The notes: generated by a model from the letters alone, not told the origin. DNA of 64,000 nucleotides from Terrimonas sp. (GCF_003075435.1 NZ_QCZJ01000024.1:1-64000); one strand, 5' to 3'. Shown: positions 17,646 through 26,488, counted from the first letter of the stretch. A program made the numbers and translations.

Positions 17646-18467
17646 TTAAATTACGGACGCTCTTAACTTTAATAATTTCTTCAGCAGATCTTCCAGCAAG
17701 TCTAGCCTGAGCATATTAGCTCCATCACTTTTGGCAACTGCAGGATTGGGATGTGTTTCAATAAACAACCCGTCTGCACCCGTGGCAATAGCAGCTTTGG
17801 CTATTGTTTCAATTAATTGAGGGTTGCCGCCTGTAACGCCTGAAGTTTGATTAGGTTGCTGCAACGAATGCGTGCAATCCATTACCACAGGAACGCCATG
17901 TTCCTTCATCCAGGGTATGTTACGGTAATCAACTACCAGGTCCTGGTAACCGAAAGTAGTGCCTCTTTCGGTAAGAATAATTTTATCATTACCGGCTTTC
18001 CTGATTTTTTCAACTGCGAATTTCATTGCCGGCCCGCTCAGGAACTGCCCTTTCTTTACATTTACAATTTTACCGGTTTCTGCTGCTGCAATAAGTAAAT
18101 CAGTTTGCCTGCATAAAAAGGCAGGTATTTGTAAGATGTCAATATATTTTGCTGCAGGCGCCGCTTCATCATGTGCGTGAATATCTGAGGTTGTAGGTAA
18201 TGAAAATTTCTCTCCTGTTTTTTTTACAAGTTCCAATGCGTTTTCATCACCTATACCAGTAAACGAAGTTGCGCTGGTGCGGTTTGCTTTTCTGTAAGAG
18301 GCTTTAAATATATACGGTATACCGAGGTTTTTGCAGATGCCTGAAACGCGTTCAGCTACTTCGTTAATCAATGCTTCACTTTCCACAACACACGGCCCTG
18401 CAATAAGAAAAAAACTTTTGTCATTATAAGTCTGACCCTTAAACAGGTTTTTTAAAAATTGTTCCAT
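17646..18467 (-). CDS. kdsA: 3-deoxy-8-phosphooctulonate synthase (KDO-8-P synthase)
   Basis: A 273-residue class I aldolase-fold enzyme that condenses phosphoenolpyruvate with arabinose 5-phosphate to give KDO 8-phosphate, the precursor of the inner-core sugar of lipopolysaccharide. Signatures: FLIAGPCVVES near residue 20, FKASYRKANRTS near 54-65, LPTTSDIHAHDEA, and the LTERGTTFGYQDLVVD segment near 165-180. The frame is open 9 codons further upstream, but the ATG at 18467 gives the usual N-terminus and sits 4 bases after a promoter-like box. It stands alone between convergent and repeat-rich DNA. Confidence 0.95.
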   Translation of the reverse strand: MEQFLKNLFKGQTYNDKSFFLIAGPCVVESEALINEVAERVSGICKNLGIPYIFKASYRKANRTSATSFTGIGDENALELVKKTGEKFSLPTTSDIHAHDEAAPAAKYIDILQIPAFLCRQTDLLIAAAETGKIVNVKKGQFLSGPAMKFAVEKIRKAGNDKIILTERGTTFGYQDLVVDYRNIPWMKEHGVPVVMDCTHSLQQPNQTSGVTGGNPQLIETIAKAAIATGADGLFIETHPNPAVAKSDGANMLRLDLLEDLLKKLLKLRASVI

Positions 18468-18471
18468 GCGA

Positions 18472-18479
18472 CAAAGGTA
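18472..18479 (-). promoter_or_regulatory. -7 box immediately before kdsA
   Basis: On the minus strand TACCTTTG fits TAnnTTTG exactly and ends only 4 bases before the kdsA ATG. If it is the promoter, the mRNA would begin at or within a base or two of the start codon, that is, leaderless. Confidence 0.45.
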
Positions 18480-18503
18480 ATGGTGAAAGGGCAATGGGCA
18501 ATG

Positions 18504-18630
18504 AGCTTTCAGCCGTTAGCTACTAGGTATCAGCTTTCGCTATCAGCAGTGGTTGCAAGGTTACAGGTTTTTGAATGCTGACAGCAATCGCTATCGGCTG
18601 AAAGCTGATACCTGATAGCTAATTCCCCAG
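18504..18630. repeat. GCTATCAG word-repeat tract with long fold-back
   Basis: AGCTTTCAGCCG (18504-18515) and CGGCTGAAAGCT (18595-18606) are a perfect 12-bp inverted repeat; further complementary pieces (GGTATCAGCT and AGCTGATACC) extend it. The words match the tract at 121-180. It fills the space between the ends/starts of araC and kdsA. Confidence 0.7.
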
Positions 18631-18633
18631 CCC

Positions 18634-19506
18634 CTACTTACTCTCTCTGAATTTCTTAGGCGATGTTCCCATGATCTGTTTGAATGATCTTGAAAAACTA
18701 TACTGATCTGTATATCCCATCTCCTCTGCAATTTGCTTGATGGGCATTTTAGATACTTTTAATAACTGGCTTGCCTTCTGGATTTTTAATGAAGTATACA
18801 AATGGATTGGGGAATAATGTGTTTTTTGTTTGAACAATGCAGATAAATATGAAGCGGATACACAGGCCTTTTTTGCTAATTCATCCAATGTAAGATTTTC
18901 ATGCAGGTGTTCTTTCATTATAATTATGCAGCGTTCAATAATATTATCCACTCCCTTTTTCATATAATTGAAAACAGTAAGTGTAAACGTTCCCAAAAAA
19001 CTATAAAAGCGAAAATTAGCGTATAGTAAATTCTCAAGATTATCCATCAATTCAAGATGATGCATAATATCTCTGAACTGAGCCATGCGGCCTACCAGCG
19101 GAGGGGTAGTTTGCTCTATTTTTTTATCGCGAAGCAAATAATTATACATGGCTTCACCAATGGCTCCGTTGAATTTTACAAAATATAAACTCCAGGGTTG
19201 CGTATTATCTGTACCGAGTTGAAAATCTGTTTTCTTGGGTAAAACAATAAAGTGATTCGCTTTAAGCGTATACTTTTTATTAGCTATTTTGTACCAACCC
19301 TTGCCGCCAACACAATATACCAACACATAATCAATATTGCTTTTCAGTACATCTCTTCCAAAATAGTTTTGTTCATCATAAAAACCTATTTCAGTGATGT
19401 ATAAATTTTTACCAATAAGGTGATTGTCGAGCTTACTACGCATTCTTGCGGGTAGTACCCAGGGTTGGTGGGCTGTAATAGGCTCTAACAGTGGCTTTTG
19501 CTGCAT
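18634..19506 (-). CDS. AraC-family transcriptional regulator
   Basis: A 290-residue regulator. The N-terminal cupin-like sensing half (about 25-150, with VLVYCVGGKGWYKIANKKYTLKANHFIVLP) is followed by a C-terminal pair of helix-turn-helix motifs (about 195-290: LTLDELAKKACVSASYLSALFKQKTHYSP and IKQIAEEMGYTDQYSFSRSFKQIMGTSPKKFRES). The frame extends 20 codons upstream, but the ATG at 19506 gives the natural length. It is divergent from the symporter-aldolase-sialidase genes and most likely controls them in response to their sugar substrate. Confidence 0.9.
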   Translation of the reverse strand: MQQKPLLEPITAHQPWVLPARMRSKLDNHLIGKNLYITEIGFYDEQNYFGRDVLKSNIDYVLVYCVGGKGWYKIANKKYTLKANHFIVLPKKTDFQLGTDNTQPWSLYFVKFNGAIGEAMYNYLLRDKKIEQTTPPLVGRMAQFRDIMHHLELMDNLENLLYANFRFYSFLGTFTLTVFNYMKKGVDNIIERCIIIMKEHLHENLTLDELAKKACVSASYLSALFKQKTHYSPIHLYTSLKIQKASQLLKVSKMPIKQIAEEMGYTDQYSFSRSFKQIMGTSPKKFRESK

Positions 19507-19602
19507 GGTACGTTTACTATTTCCAGGTATATTACAATCAAAAATAACATTAATTGTAAACTTCAATAATAATTTATGCTATTCTTTTTATAACAATTAA
19601 CA

Positions 19603-19633
19603 TTGCTTTCATTTTAAATTTGAATAACCTTTG
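19603..19633 (+). promoter_or_regulatory. Probable promoter of the symporter operon
   Basis: TTG (19603-19605), a 19-bp spacer, then TAACCTTTG (19625-19633), one base longer than the TAnnTTTG consensus. The start codon of the symporter follows 34 bp later. The divergent araC start is about 100 bp away, so an AraC-type operator is expected in 19507-19602. Confidence 0.45.
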
Positions 19634-19667
19634 AACGACTACGATTTAAAATACTGAAACATAACTG

Positions 19668-21191
19668 ATGCAACATTTGCCCTTGATTGATTTGCTTGTA
19701 ATTGGAGTTTATTTGCTGAGCATGATACTTGTGGGTGTGTATTTTTCCAGGAAAAATAAGAATGCGAACCAGTTTACAACCGCTTCGGGGAATATTCCGG
19801 GATGGGCTTTAGGGCTTTCTTTCTATGCCACTTTTTTAAGCAGTAATACTTTTTTGGGCGTTCCGGGTAAGGCATATGGCGGTAACTGGAATTCCTTTAT
19901 ATTTAGTTTATCAATGCCTGTGGCTGCATACTTTTCAGCAAAGTATTTTGTGCCATTTTACAGGAAGAGTGGTGAAGTAAGTGCTTATACACATCTTGAA
20001 CATCGCTTTGGTGCATGGGCAAGAACTTATGCTATGGTGTGTTTTATGCTTACCCAGTTAACAAGAATGGGTTCTATATTTTTTGGTATTGCGCTAACCT
20101 TACAGGCGCTTACCGGAATTGATATGAAAACCATTATGATCGTTACCGGTATCTGCATAATAATATATACCGTTATGGGAGGCATGGAAGCTGTGATATG
20201 GACGGAAGTGGTGCAGGCAATCATAAAAACTGTCGGCGCTTTTGCAGTGTTATATATTGTTTTCAGCGAAATGAAAGGCGGTATAACTGATGTTTACCGT
20301 ATAGGAATGGCAGACAATAAATTCAGTCTCGGGAGCTATAGTCTTACTGATTTCAGTACTGCTACTTTCTGGGTTATCTTTTTATATGGCTTTTTTATCA
20401 ATCTCAATAATTTCGGAATGGATCAAAATTACGTGCAGCGCTATCATACTGCACGTACCGAAAAAGAAGCTGCAAGAAGTATATGGCTGTGCGTATACTG
20501 GTATGTACCTGTATCGCTGCTTTTCTTCATAATAGGTACCGCGCTGTATGCATATTTCAACCAGCACCCCGAATTGTTATTAACGATAAAGCAGCAGGTG
20601 GCAGCGGAAAAAAATGTTGATATCAATAGTTTAACGCCTGCAGATTATGGAGACAAGGTATTGCCATATTTTATGGTATTGAAAGTACCCAAAGGGCTGC
20701 TCGGCTTAATTATAGCAGCCATTTTATCAGCCGCAATGAGTTCCATCAGCAGCGGTATGAACAGTTGCGCAACTGTGTTTCTGAAAGATATTTATCAACG
20801 GTATATTAATCCGAATCCGGGTCCCAAAAAAGAAATGACCATCCTGTATACCGTAACAGCGCTTACAGGCATAATTGCCATTGTATTTGGTATTGCCATT
20901 ATTGGAGTTAAGAGTATACTTGATCTGTGGTGGGAGTTGGCCGGCATTTTTGCCGGTGGTATGCTGGGGCTTTTTCTTTTGGGGATTATTGTAAAAAAGG
21001 CACAAAATGCTGAGGCTGTAACCGCAACAATGATTGGCATACTTGTAATTCTGTGGATGTCTCTTTCAAAATATTTTCCGCCGGAACTGGCACATTTAAA
21101 AAGCCCGATGCATGTGAATATGATTATTGTAATTGGCACATTAACTATTTTTTTGGCAGGGCTTCTTTTAACAAAATTAAAACGGAGGTGA
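19668..21191 (+). CDS. Sodium:solute symporter (SSS family)
   Basis: A 507-residue inner-membrane Na+-coupled transporter with about 13 hydrophobic helices. Typical SSS features: the N-terminal LLVIGVYLLSMILVGVYFSR, SFYATFLSSNTFLGVPGKAYGGNW (about 47-70), and IIAAILSAAMSSISSGMNS near residue 350, which carries the conserved Na2-site serines. Family members carry sugars, sialic acid, nucleosides or amino acids. The next two genes, an aldolase and a sialidase-fold protein, suggest a sugar acid such as a sialic-acid-like compound. First gene of a + strand operon opposite araC. Confidence 0.93.
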   Translation: MQHLPLIDLLVIGVYLLSMILVGVYFSRKNKNANQFTTASGNIPGWALGLSFYATFLSSNTFLGVPGKAYGGNWNSFIFSLSMPVAAYFSAKYFVPFYRKSGEVSAYTHLEHRFGAWARTYAMVCFMLTQLTRMGSIFFGIALTLQALTGIDMKTIMIVTGICIIIYTVMGGMEAVIWTEVVQAIIKTVGAFAVLYIVFSEMKGGITDVYRIGMADNKFSLGSYSLTDFSTATFWVIFLYGFFINLNNFGMDQNYVQRYHTARTEKEAARSIWLCVYWYVPVSLLFFIIGTALYAYFNQHPELLLTIKQQVAAEKNVDINSLTPADYGDKVLPYFMVLKVPKGLLGLIIAAILSAAMSSISSGMNSCATVFLKDIYQRYINPNPGPKKEMTILYTVTALTGIIAIVFGIAIIGVKSILDLWWELAGIFAGGMLGLFLLGIIVKKAQNAEAVTATMIGILVILWMSLSKYFPPELAHLKSPMHVNMIIVIGTLTIFLAGLLLTKLKRR

Positions 21192-21259
21192 GTATATACA
21201 TGACTGCTGCATCCTCTATTCACTATACCTTATCATACTTTTAAAACGCAACAGATAAT

Positions 21260-22198
21260 ATGCCCAAGAAATTTGTTCCCGTAATGTTAACGCCTTTCAC
21301 ACCACAGGCGGATATTGATTATGATGTGCTGGAAAAGCTTATTGATTTTTACCTTGCATCGGGCGTTAAGGGATTATTTGCTAACTGTCTTTCAAGCGAA
21401 ATGTATAGCCTGAATGAAGAAGAACGTATAAAACTTACCAAAGCCGTGGTAGATCATGTTGATGGAAGGATACCTGTGGTAGCTACCGGATCTTTTGGAT
21501 TAACAATAGAAGATAAAGCGGAGTTTACAAAAAAGATATACGATACAGGCATTGAAGCTGTAGTGCTGATCACTTCTCATTATGCCAAAACAGGGGAAGA
21601 TGATGATGTGCTTTTAAACAATTTTGAAAAAATGCTGTCATTAACAGGAGATATTCCTTTGGGATTATATGAATGTCCTGTTCCATATAAGCGTGTGCTC
21701 AGTGCAGAAATGCTGAAAACATTAGTGGATACCGGCCGCATGTTATATCATAAAGATACCTGTTGCGATGAAAAGCTGGTTGCTGAAAAGCTGCAGGCTA
21801 TTAAAGGAAGTAAAATGCAGTTTTTTGATGCGCATACTCCCAATGCCGTATCATCAATGAAAGCCGGGGCGGATGGCATGTCTGCTATTGCAGGAAACTT
21901 TTATCCTGAAGTAATGTGCTGGTTGTGCGACAATGTAGATAATCCGGGAAAACAGGAAGAGGTGAAGTGGTTGCAGGAAGAATTGAGGAAAGGAGATATA
22001 CCTGTTCATACTGCTTACCCTATGAGTGCAAAATTCTTTCTTCAATTGAGAGGCTTGCCTATACACGCCATCAGCAGATCACATGCATTAGAGCCAACGC
22101 CTGCTGAAAGAGCCGGTTTGGATAAATTATTACAAACAATGAAGATGTGGTGTGATAAGTTGGGTATTAAAGAAAAAGTTTACGAAAGCGTGATGTAA
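21260..22198 (+). CDS. DapA/NanA-family aldolase (dihydrodipicolinate synthase-like)
   Basis: A 312-residue TIM-barrel class I aldolase. The Schiff-base lysine is Lys 165 (YHKDT) and the catalytic tyrosine Tyr 137 (YECP), matching DapA/NanA spacing. The GTTGE loop of true DapA is replaced by CLSSE at 43-47, which argues against lysine synthesis and for a 2-keto acid aldolase such as N-acetylneuraminate lyase or a sugar-acid aldolase. Length is normal. Context (symporter before, sialidase-fold protein after) favours catabolism of a nonulosonic or other 2-keto-3-deoxy sugar acid. A lipid of evidence for the exact substrate is lacking. Confidence 0.85.
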   Translation: MPKKFVPVMLTPFTPQADIDYDVLEKLIDFYLASGVKGLFANCLSSEMYSLNEEERIKLTKAVVDHVDGRIPVVATGSFGLTIEDKAEFTKKIYDTGIEAVVLITSHYAKTGEDDDVLLNNFEKMLSLTGDIPLGLYECPVPYKRVLSAEMLKTLVDTGRMLYHKDTCCDEKLVAEKLQAIKGSKMQFFDAHTPNAVSSMKAGADGMSAIAGNFYPEVMCWLCDNVDNPGKQEEVKWLQEELRKGDIPVHTAYPMSAKFFLQLRGLPIHAISRSHALEPTPAERAGLDKLLQTMKMWCDKLGIKEKVYESVM

Positions 22199-22300
22199 AT
22201 TTAAGCGGTGAACCGATAGTCACAAGTGTTTAATATCTGTCGTTTCACCAATAAACCCTGATTAACACAATACAATACTCATTGTTCAAAATCATTAAAG

Positions 22301-23392
22301 ATGACTGTATTAAAATACCTGCCTGTGCTATTATTGCCTGTCTTTAGTTATCTTTTTGTGATGCAGCAGGAGAAGAAAATAACAGCAGAAGCATCCGGAC
22401 CTCCTTTTGAAACAGGTTTCTTTTTTGAGCAGGATAAATTCTTTAAAGAATGTCATGCTTCAACAATTGTACATTTAAAAAGCGGGCAGTTAATGGCTGC
22501 GTGGTTTGGTGGCGTTAAGGAAGGAACAGATGATGTTGCAATCTGGCTTACCAAAGGAACGCCGGGTAACTGGTCAACTCCTGTTAAAGTAGCAAAGATC
22601 CGTGAAGACGCGCACTGGAACCCGGTACTATTTCAATCACCGCAGGGAAGAATATTTTTATTTTTTAAAGTGGGAAAAAAAATCCCTTCATGGGAAACAT
22701 GGTTTATCACATCTGATGATGATGGTAAAACATGGACAGCTCCAAAAGAACTGGTTGCAGGCGATAAAGGTGGGCGTGGCCCGGTAAAGAACAAGCCAAT
22801 AATGCTTTCCAATGGAACATGGGTTGCCGGCGCATCGCATGAAGAAGGACAATGGGATGCATTTGCTGATTTGAGCACAGATAACGGCAAAACATGGACA
22901 GCTTCTTCTTATATAAAATTAGATAGGACCGCATTGAAAGGTAAAGGTGTAATACAACCTACGCTATGGGAATCTGCTCCGGGAAAAGTGCATATGTTAT
23001 TACGCAGCTCAGATGGCGCGATATATCGCAGTGATTCTGAAGACGGTGCTAGAACATGGAGCGCCGCATATAAATTTGGATTGCCGAACCCCAACAGTGG
23101 TATTGACCTTACCCGTTTGCCTGATGGCACACTTGTAATGGCCTACAATCCTGATACTGCCAACTGGGGTTCCCGTTCTCCGCTTTCGCTCATTATTTCT
23201 TTTGATAACGGTAAAACATGGCCGAAGATACTGGATATTGCCACCGGCGATAAAAAGGATGAATTTTCATATCCTGCTGTTATCAGCTATGGAAATACAA
23301 TTGCTGTTGCATATACGTGGAAGCGAAAAAATGTTGCGTATTGGATTGGCACAAAAGAAGCATTGCTGAAAGCAGCGAAGGACAGGAAATAA
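22301..23392 (+). CDS. Exported sialidase-fold (BNR/Asp-box) protein
   Basis: A 363-residue six-bladed beta-propeller protein with an N-terminal signal or membrane anchor (residues 4-20). Four Asp-box repeats are visible: SDDDGKTW (138-145), STDNGKTW (192-199), SEDGARTW (246-253) and SFDNGKTW (300-307). Conserved stretches ECHASTIVHL, AHWNPVLF and GVIQPTLWES look like the active-site face of a glycosidase. Sialidase is the family name, but the arginine triad typical of GH33 is not clear to me, so another exo-glycosidase activity is possible. Third gene of the symporter operon. Confidence 0.82.
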   Translation: MTVLKYLPVLLLPVFSYLFVMQQEKKITAEASGPPFETGFFFEQDKFFKECHASTIVHLKSGQLMAAWFGGVKEGTDDVAIWLTKGTPGNWSTPVKVAKIREDAHWNPVLFQSPQGRIFLFFKVGKKIPSWETWFITSDDDGKTWTAPKELVAGDKGGRGPVKNKPIMLSNGTWVAGASHEEGQWDAFADLSTDNGKTWTASSYIKLDRTALKGKGVIQPTLWESAPGKVHMLLRSSDGAIYRSDSEDGARTWSAAYKFGLPNPNSGIDLTRLPDGTLVMAYNPDTANWGSRSPLSLIISFDNGKTWPKILDIATGDKKDEFSYPAVISYGNTIAVAYTWKRKNVAYWIGTKEALLKAAKDRK

Positions 23393-23470
23393 GTTTATAG
23401 TTTGTAGTTTATGGTTTGTGCATAAACTATAAACCACAAACTTCTAACCACAAACCATAAACCCTAAACC
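23392..23470. repeat. GTTTATAGTTTG word-repeat hairpin
   Basis: An 80-bp gap made of GTTTATAGTTTG-type words and their complements. GTTTATGGTTTGTG (23407-23420) and CACAAACCATAAAC (23449-23462) are a perfect 14-bp inverted repeat. The same words occur at 37468-37498, 43735-43797 and 53217-53263. It lies between two genes of one apparent operon. Confidence 0.75.
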
Positions 23471-23472
23471 AA

Positions 23473-24762
23473 ATGTTCTCATCATTATTTCTGAAAAGAA
23501 TGTTGCCTGTAGCATTGGCATTCGGCACGGCATGGGCTGTGCGTGGTCAGATAGGGCATGAATATGGCGCTACATGGGCAGCCGCTATAGGTATTGCCTG
23601 TGTAATTGCATTATCCGGCAAACAGGATTGGATAGTCCGCATGCCGGTAATAGTAACGCTTGGCGCTATTGCATGGGGATCTGGAGGAATGATCAGCTAT
23701 GGACAGGTAGTAGGCTATGGTCATGCGCCTGACTTTTTTAATACGAGCTATGGTTTGTTGTCGCTTACATTAATTGGCGGTTTATATGGTTTTATGGGCG
23801 GAGGTATTACAGGGCTTGCTATGGAATCGCGCCCGGATAAGAAAGTGAACTGGGCAAACGTATTTGTAGAAATGTTTGTTGGCGGTTTTTTATTCTGGGG
23901 ATTTTTTATTTACCAGCTGGAATGGTTCATGACTCCGCCACGGTCAGAATTGTGGGCCGCATGTATGGGTGCATCACTTGCATTGGGCTGGCATATGTAT
24001 CGTAATGGTTACGCACATGCGCTGCGTGTAGCAATGTATAGTTCTGTAGGAGCAGGTTTTGGCTTTGGCTTAGGTAATTTTCTGCAGCGTATGGGCCATG
24101 CTTCCGGCATTCATTTCAACTGGTGGAATGTAATGGAATACTCCATTGGGTTCTTTAGCGGATTAGGATTAGCGTACGCTGTCTTCAGCAGGAAAGACTG
24201 GCCCAGATCAGTTGCTGCAGATAAGGCAGCTAATGTAAGCAGCTGGATATTTCTAATAGTGCTTTTACCGGTTATTAATATTGTTGAAGCAGTAGGTGCG
24301 GAAAGATTATTTGACGAGGGAAAAAGCCTGGCAGTAGCCGATCCTGCTGCGTTTTCGTTGCAGTGGCGTATAGCGGTGTGGGTATTATCGGGTTTATTTG
24401 CGCTGGTGATATTTTATCTGGTTAAACCAGCCGGTGCAGGCCTGCTTACGCAAAAGAAATCTGAGCGGTTTGTATTGCTGTATTTGTTGTGGTATATACT
24501 TATCAGCAATATTGTTAGCGCTGTATGGTTAACGCCAACATTCAGTTCACAGCATTTGTATTGGGTAAACTTACTTATTGTTGGTTTTATGCTGCATAAA
24601 AATGAAAAGGATAATCCTTATACAGGTTATGAAGCATCTCCCCGTTATGCACCTAATGTTATTAAATTGGCTTCTTTATGTATACTTATCATACTGGTAT
24701 TAAGCTTTATTGCGGTATCAATTGATTATACCCATCCCCAGGGAAAATTAAGATTTGAGTAA
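23473..24762 (+). CDS. Polytopic membrane protein of unknown function
   Basis: A 429-residue inner-membrane protein with about ten hydrophobic segments. It is unusually rich in Gly in the first 240 residues (GQIGHEYGATWAA near 26, GGLYGFMGGGITGLAM near 102-117, GAGFGFGLGNFLQRMGH near 196). A conserved-looking Arg/Gln/Gly/His cluster near the N-terminus (VRGQIGHEYG) could line a pore. I do not recognise the family. As the last gene of the symporter-aldolase-sialidase unit it may be a second transporter or a membrane enzyme for the same substrate. Confidence 0.75.
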   Translation: MFSSLFLKRMLPVALAFGTAWAVRGQIGHEYGATWAAAIGIACVIALSGKQDWIVRMPVIVTLGAIAWGSGGMISYGQVVGYGHAPDFFNTSYGLLSLTLIGGLYGFMGGGITGLAMESRPDKKVNWANVFVEMFVGGFLFWGFFIYQLEWFMTPPRSELWAACMGASLALGWHMYRNGYAHALRVAMYSSVGAGFGFGLGNFLQRMGHASGIHFNWWNVMEYSIGFFSGLGLAYAVFSRKDWPRSVAADKAANVSSWIFLIVLLPVINIVEAVGAERLFDEGKSLAVADPAAFSLQWRIAVWVLSGLFALVIFYLVKPAGAGLLTQKKSERFVLLYLLWYILISNIVSAVWLTPTFSSQHLYWVNLLIVGFMLHKNEKDNPYTGYEASPRYAPNVIKLASLCILIILVLSFIAVSIDYTHPQGKLRFE

Positions 24763-24791
24763 GATTCACAGGATGATAACATAATCATCTT

Positions 24792-24799
24792 TACTTTTG
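24792..24799 (+). promoter_or_regulatory. -7 box upstream of the TonB-like gene
   Basis: TACTTTTG fits TAnnTTTG exactly, 20 bp before the ATG at 24820. It suggests that the TonB-like gene is transcribed separately from the symporter operon. Confidence 0.5.
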
Positions 24800-24819
24800 T
24801 TTAACTAATTTTTGTAAAG

Positions 24820-25710
24820 ATGTCGTCTGCAGAATTTGAAAAAGCGAAAAATGTAAAAGCAGGAACCCTTACGGGAGTGATTTCCGGGCTTTTGCTGTTA
24901 TTCTTTTTTCTTGTTTCATGGTCTGTGCCGGTTCCACCACCGCCGCCTGTTGAAGAAGGCATGGAAGTGAATCTGGGCAACAGCGATGATGGTTCAGGAG
25001 ATGTACAGCCTTTAATCCCGGGTATGCCTGCCGCAGCCGAAAAGGAAGTAAATACTCCACCTAAGGCTGCCAATACGCCTGTGCAGGATGTGAAAGCGGT
25101 TGAAACAAATGATGACGATGAGGAAGCAGAAGATGTGCATGTACCAAAGCCTAAAGTATCTAACCCTAAGAGTACAAATATCCCCACAAAAGAAAATACT
25201 ACTACCGCAAAAGCGCCGGTTACCAAACCACAGGTAGTTGAAAATCCCAAGCCTGCACCTCCAAAACCTAAAGCCACTTATAAGGGTGGTGATGGAACCG
25301 GCCCCGGGGGTAATAATGCCGATACATGGAATGGCAGCCGCAGCGAGGGCAATACCACAGGCTCAGGTGATCGTGGTAAAATCAATGGCGACCCCGACTC
25401 CAAAAACTATGATGGTTTTGGCGGCAGTGGTAACGGTAGTGGTTACACGATACAAGGTAACCTGCGCGGTCGTAAAATTGTTCGCCAGCCTTCTTTCCAG
25501 GATGAATTTAATGAGAATGCAAAAGTTGCTGTTGATATTTCTGTAGATGCTTCAGGCGCTGTAACCGGAGCTACATATCAACCCCGTGGTTCTACAACAT
25601 CCGATGCCAGTATGAAGGAGATTGCTATCCGCAAAGCAAGACAATTAAAATTTGCTGCAGGAAGTGAAGACCGCGGAACAATTATCTTCAATTTTAAGGT
25701 GACCAATTAG
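24820..25710 (+). CDS. TonB-like energy transducer
   Basis: A 296-residue protein with one N-terminal membrane helix (about 14-36), a periplasmic low-complexity linker rich in Pro, Lys, Asp and Glu (about 37-160) that begins PVPPPPPVEEG, a Gly/Asn/Ser-rich stretch (160-215), and a C-terminal domain (about 225-296) of the TonB type (VAVDISVDASGAVTGATYQPRGSTT ... AIRKARQLKFAAG). It would span the periplasm and pass proton-motive energy to outer membrane receptors such as the SusC and the siderophore-type receptor here. Its ExbB/ExbD partners lie 9-11 kb away. Confidence 0.82.
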   Translation: MSSAEFEKAKNVKAGTLTGVISGLLLLFFFLVSWSVPVPPPPPVEEGMEVNLGNSDDGSGDVQPLIPGMPAAAEKEVNTPPKAANTPVQDVKAVETNDDDEEAEDVHVPKPKVSNPKSTNIPTKENTTTAKAPVTKPQVVENPKPAPPKPKATYKGGDGTGPGGNNADTWNGSRSEGNTTGSGDRGKINGDPDSKNYDGFGGSGNGSGYTIQGNLRGRKIVRQPSFQDEFNENAKVAVDISVDASGAVTGATYQPRGSTTSDASMKEIAIRKARQLKFAAGSEDRGTIIFNFKVTN

Positions 25711-25849
25711 ATAGTCAGGTTAACCAGTGTTTTTATAGTTTCTACTTCCTGATCCTGTATTTAAAAGTAGCTGCATTGTAATACTTTCTGTAATAACTAT
25801 ACAATTAAATTATCTTTTGGGATTTGCATAAAGCAAAGTAGCTTAGCCT

Positions 25850-26488
25850 ATGTTACTTAAGAATTCACCAATAAGATATATCATCTTCATAATAGTTTGC
25901 ATTATATGTGTGCCGGTTTATTCTCAAGACTGTGAAAAGCTTGAACGTGCATCTTTCTTTAAAAACATAAAACACGGTCACCCGATACCAAAAGATCTTA
26001 TACAATGTGCCGGAATTAATGGTTATACACCCGGGCAGCCCGGTCAATATTTAATAGAATATGATAAACTGGAGAGAGGTTGTAAAAATAAAAATGCCGG
26101 ACTGTTTGATTTTATGAATACACATTTTTCTTTTGCAAATATTTATACTGATGACAAGGGAAATGTAAATACTATAAGTTTATATACCTTTTTTGATGAT
26201 AACCGAAAAGACGCTGTAATTCTGAACCTGCCGGATAATTTCACGCATATTTACAATAAGCTAACCGCGCTTTATGGCAATTCTATATTGATGAGTTACC
26301 CGGCACAATCAGATACCCTGTTTATAAGAGATTTAGGATTACAATATTCAAGAGGATGGGAATGTAACGATATGATCATACGATTAAATGTGAGGTATGG
26401 CTCAAGAGTGAAAAATCTTAATGTGCTTGAAGTTCAAATAATAAATGGAATATATCTTCCCCCGGAAGTTGAAATGCTGGAACAATAA
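25850..26488 (+). CDS. Secreted protein of unknown function
   Basis: A 212-residue protein with a signal peptide (about 1-25, ending VPVYSQ). The mature part has four or five cysteines and a mixed alpha/beta composition (FTHIYNKLTALYGNSILMSYP); no motif or family is recognised. It ends 9 bp before the stop of the convergent beta-propeller gene. The first mature residues DCEKLERASFFKNIK and the mid-protein DKGNVNTISLYTFFDD are the most distinctive stretches. Confidence 0.65.
   Translation: MLLKNSPIRYIIFIIVCIICVPVYSQDCEKLERASFFKNIKHGHPIPKDLIQCAGINGYTPGQPGQYLIEYDKLERGCKNKNAGLFDFMNTHFSFANIYTDDKGNVNTISLYTFFDDNRKDAVILNLPDNFTHIYNKLTALYGNSILMSYPAQSDTLFIRDLGLQYSRGWECNDMIIRLNVRYGSRVKNLNVLEVQIINGIYLPPEVEMLEQ

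Noticed and set aside
24801-25277. 158-codon minus-strand frame opposite the TonB-like gene
   Set aside because: Its Ser/Thr/Gly-rich translation is the complement of the Pro/Lys-rich linker; no start context or family signal.
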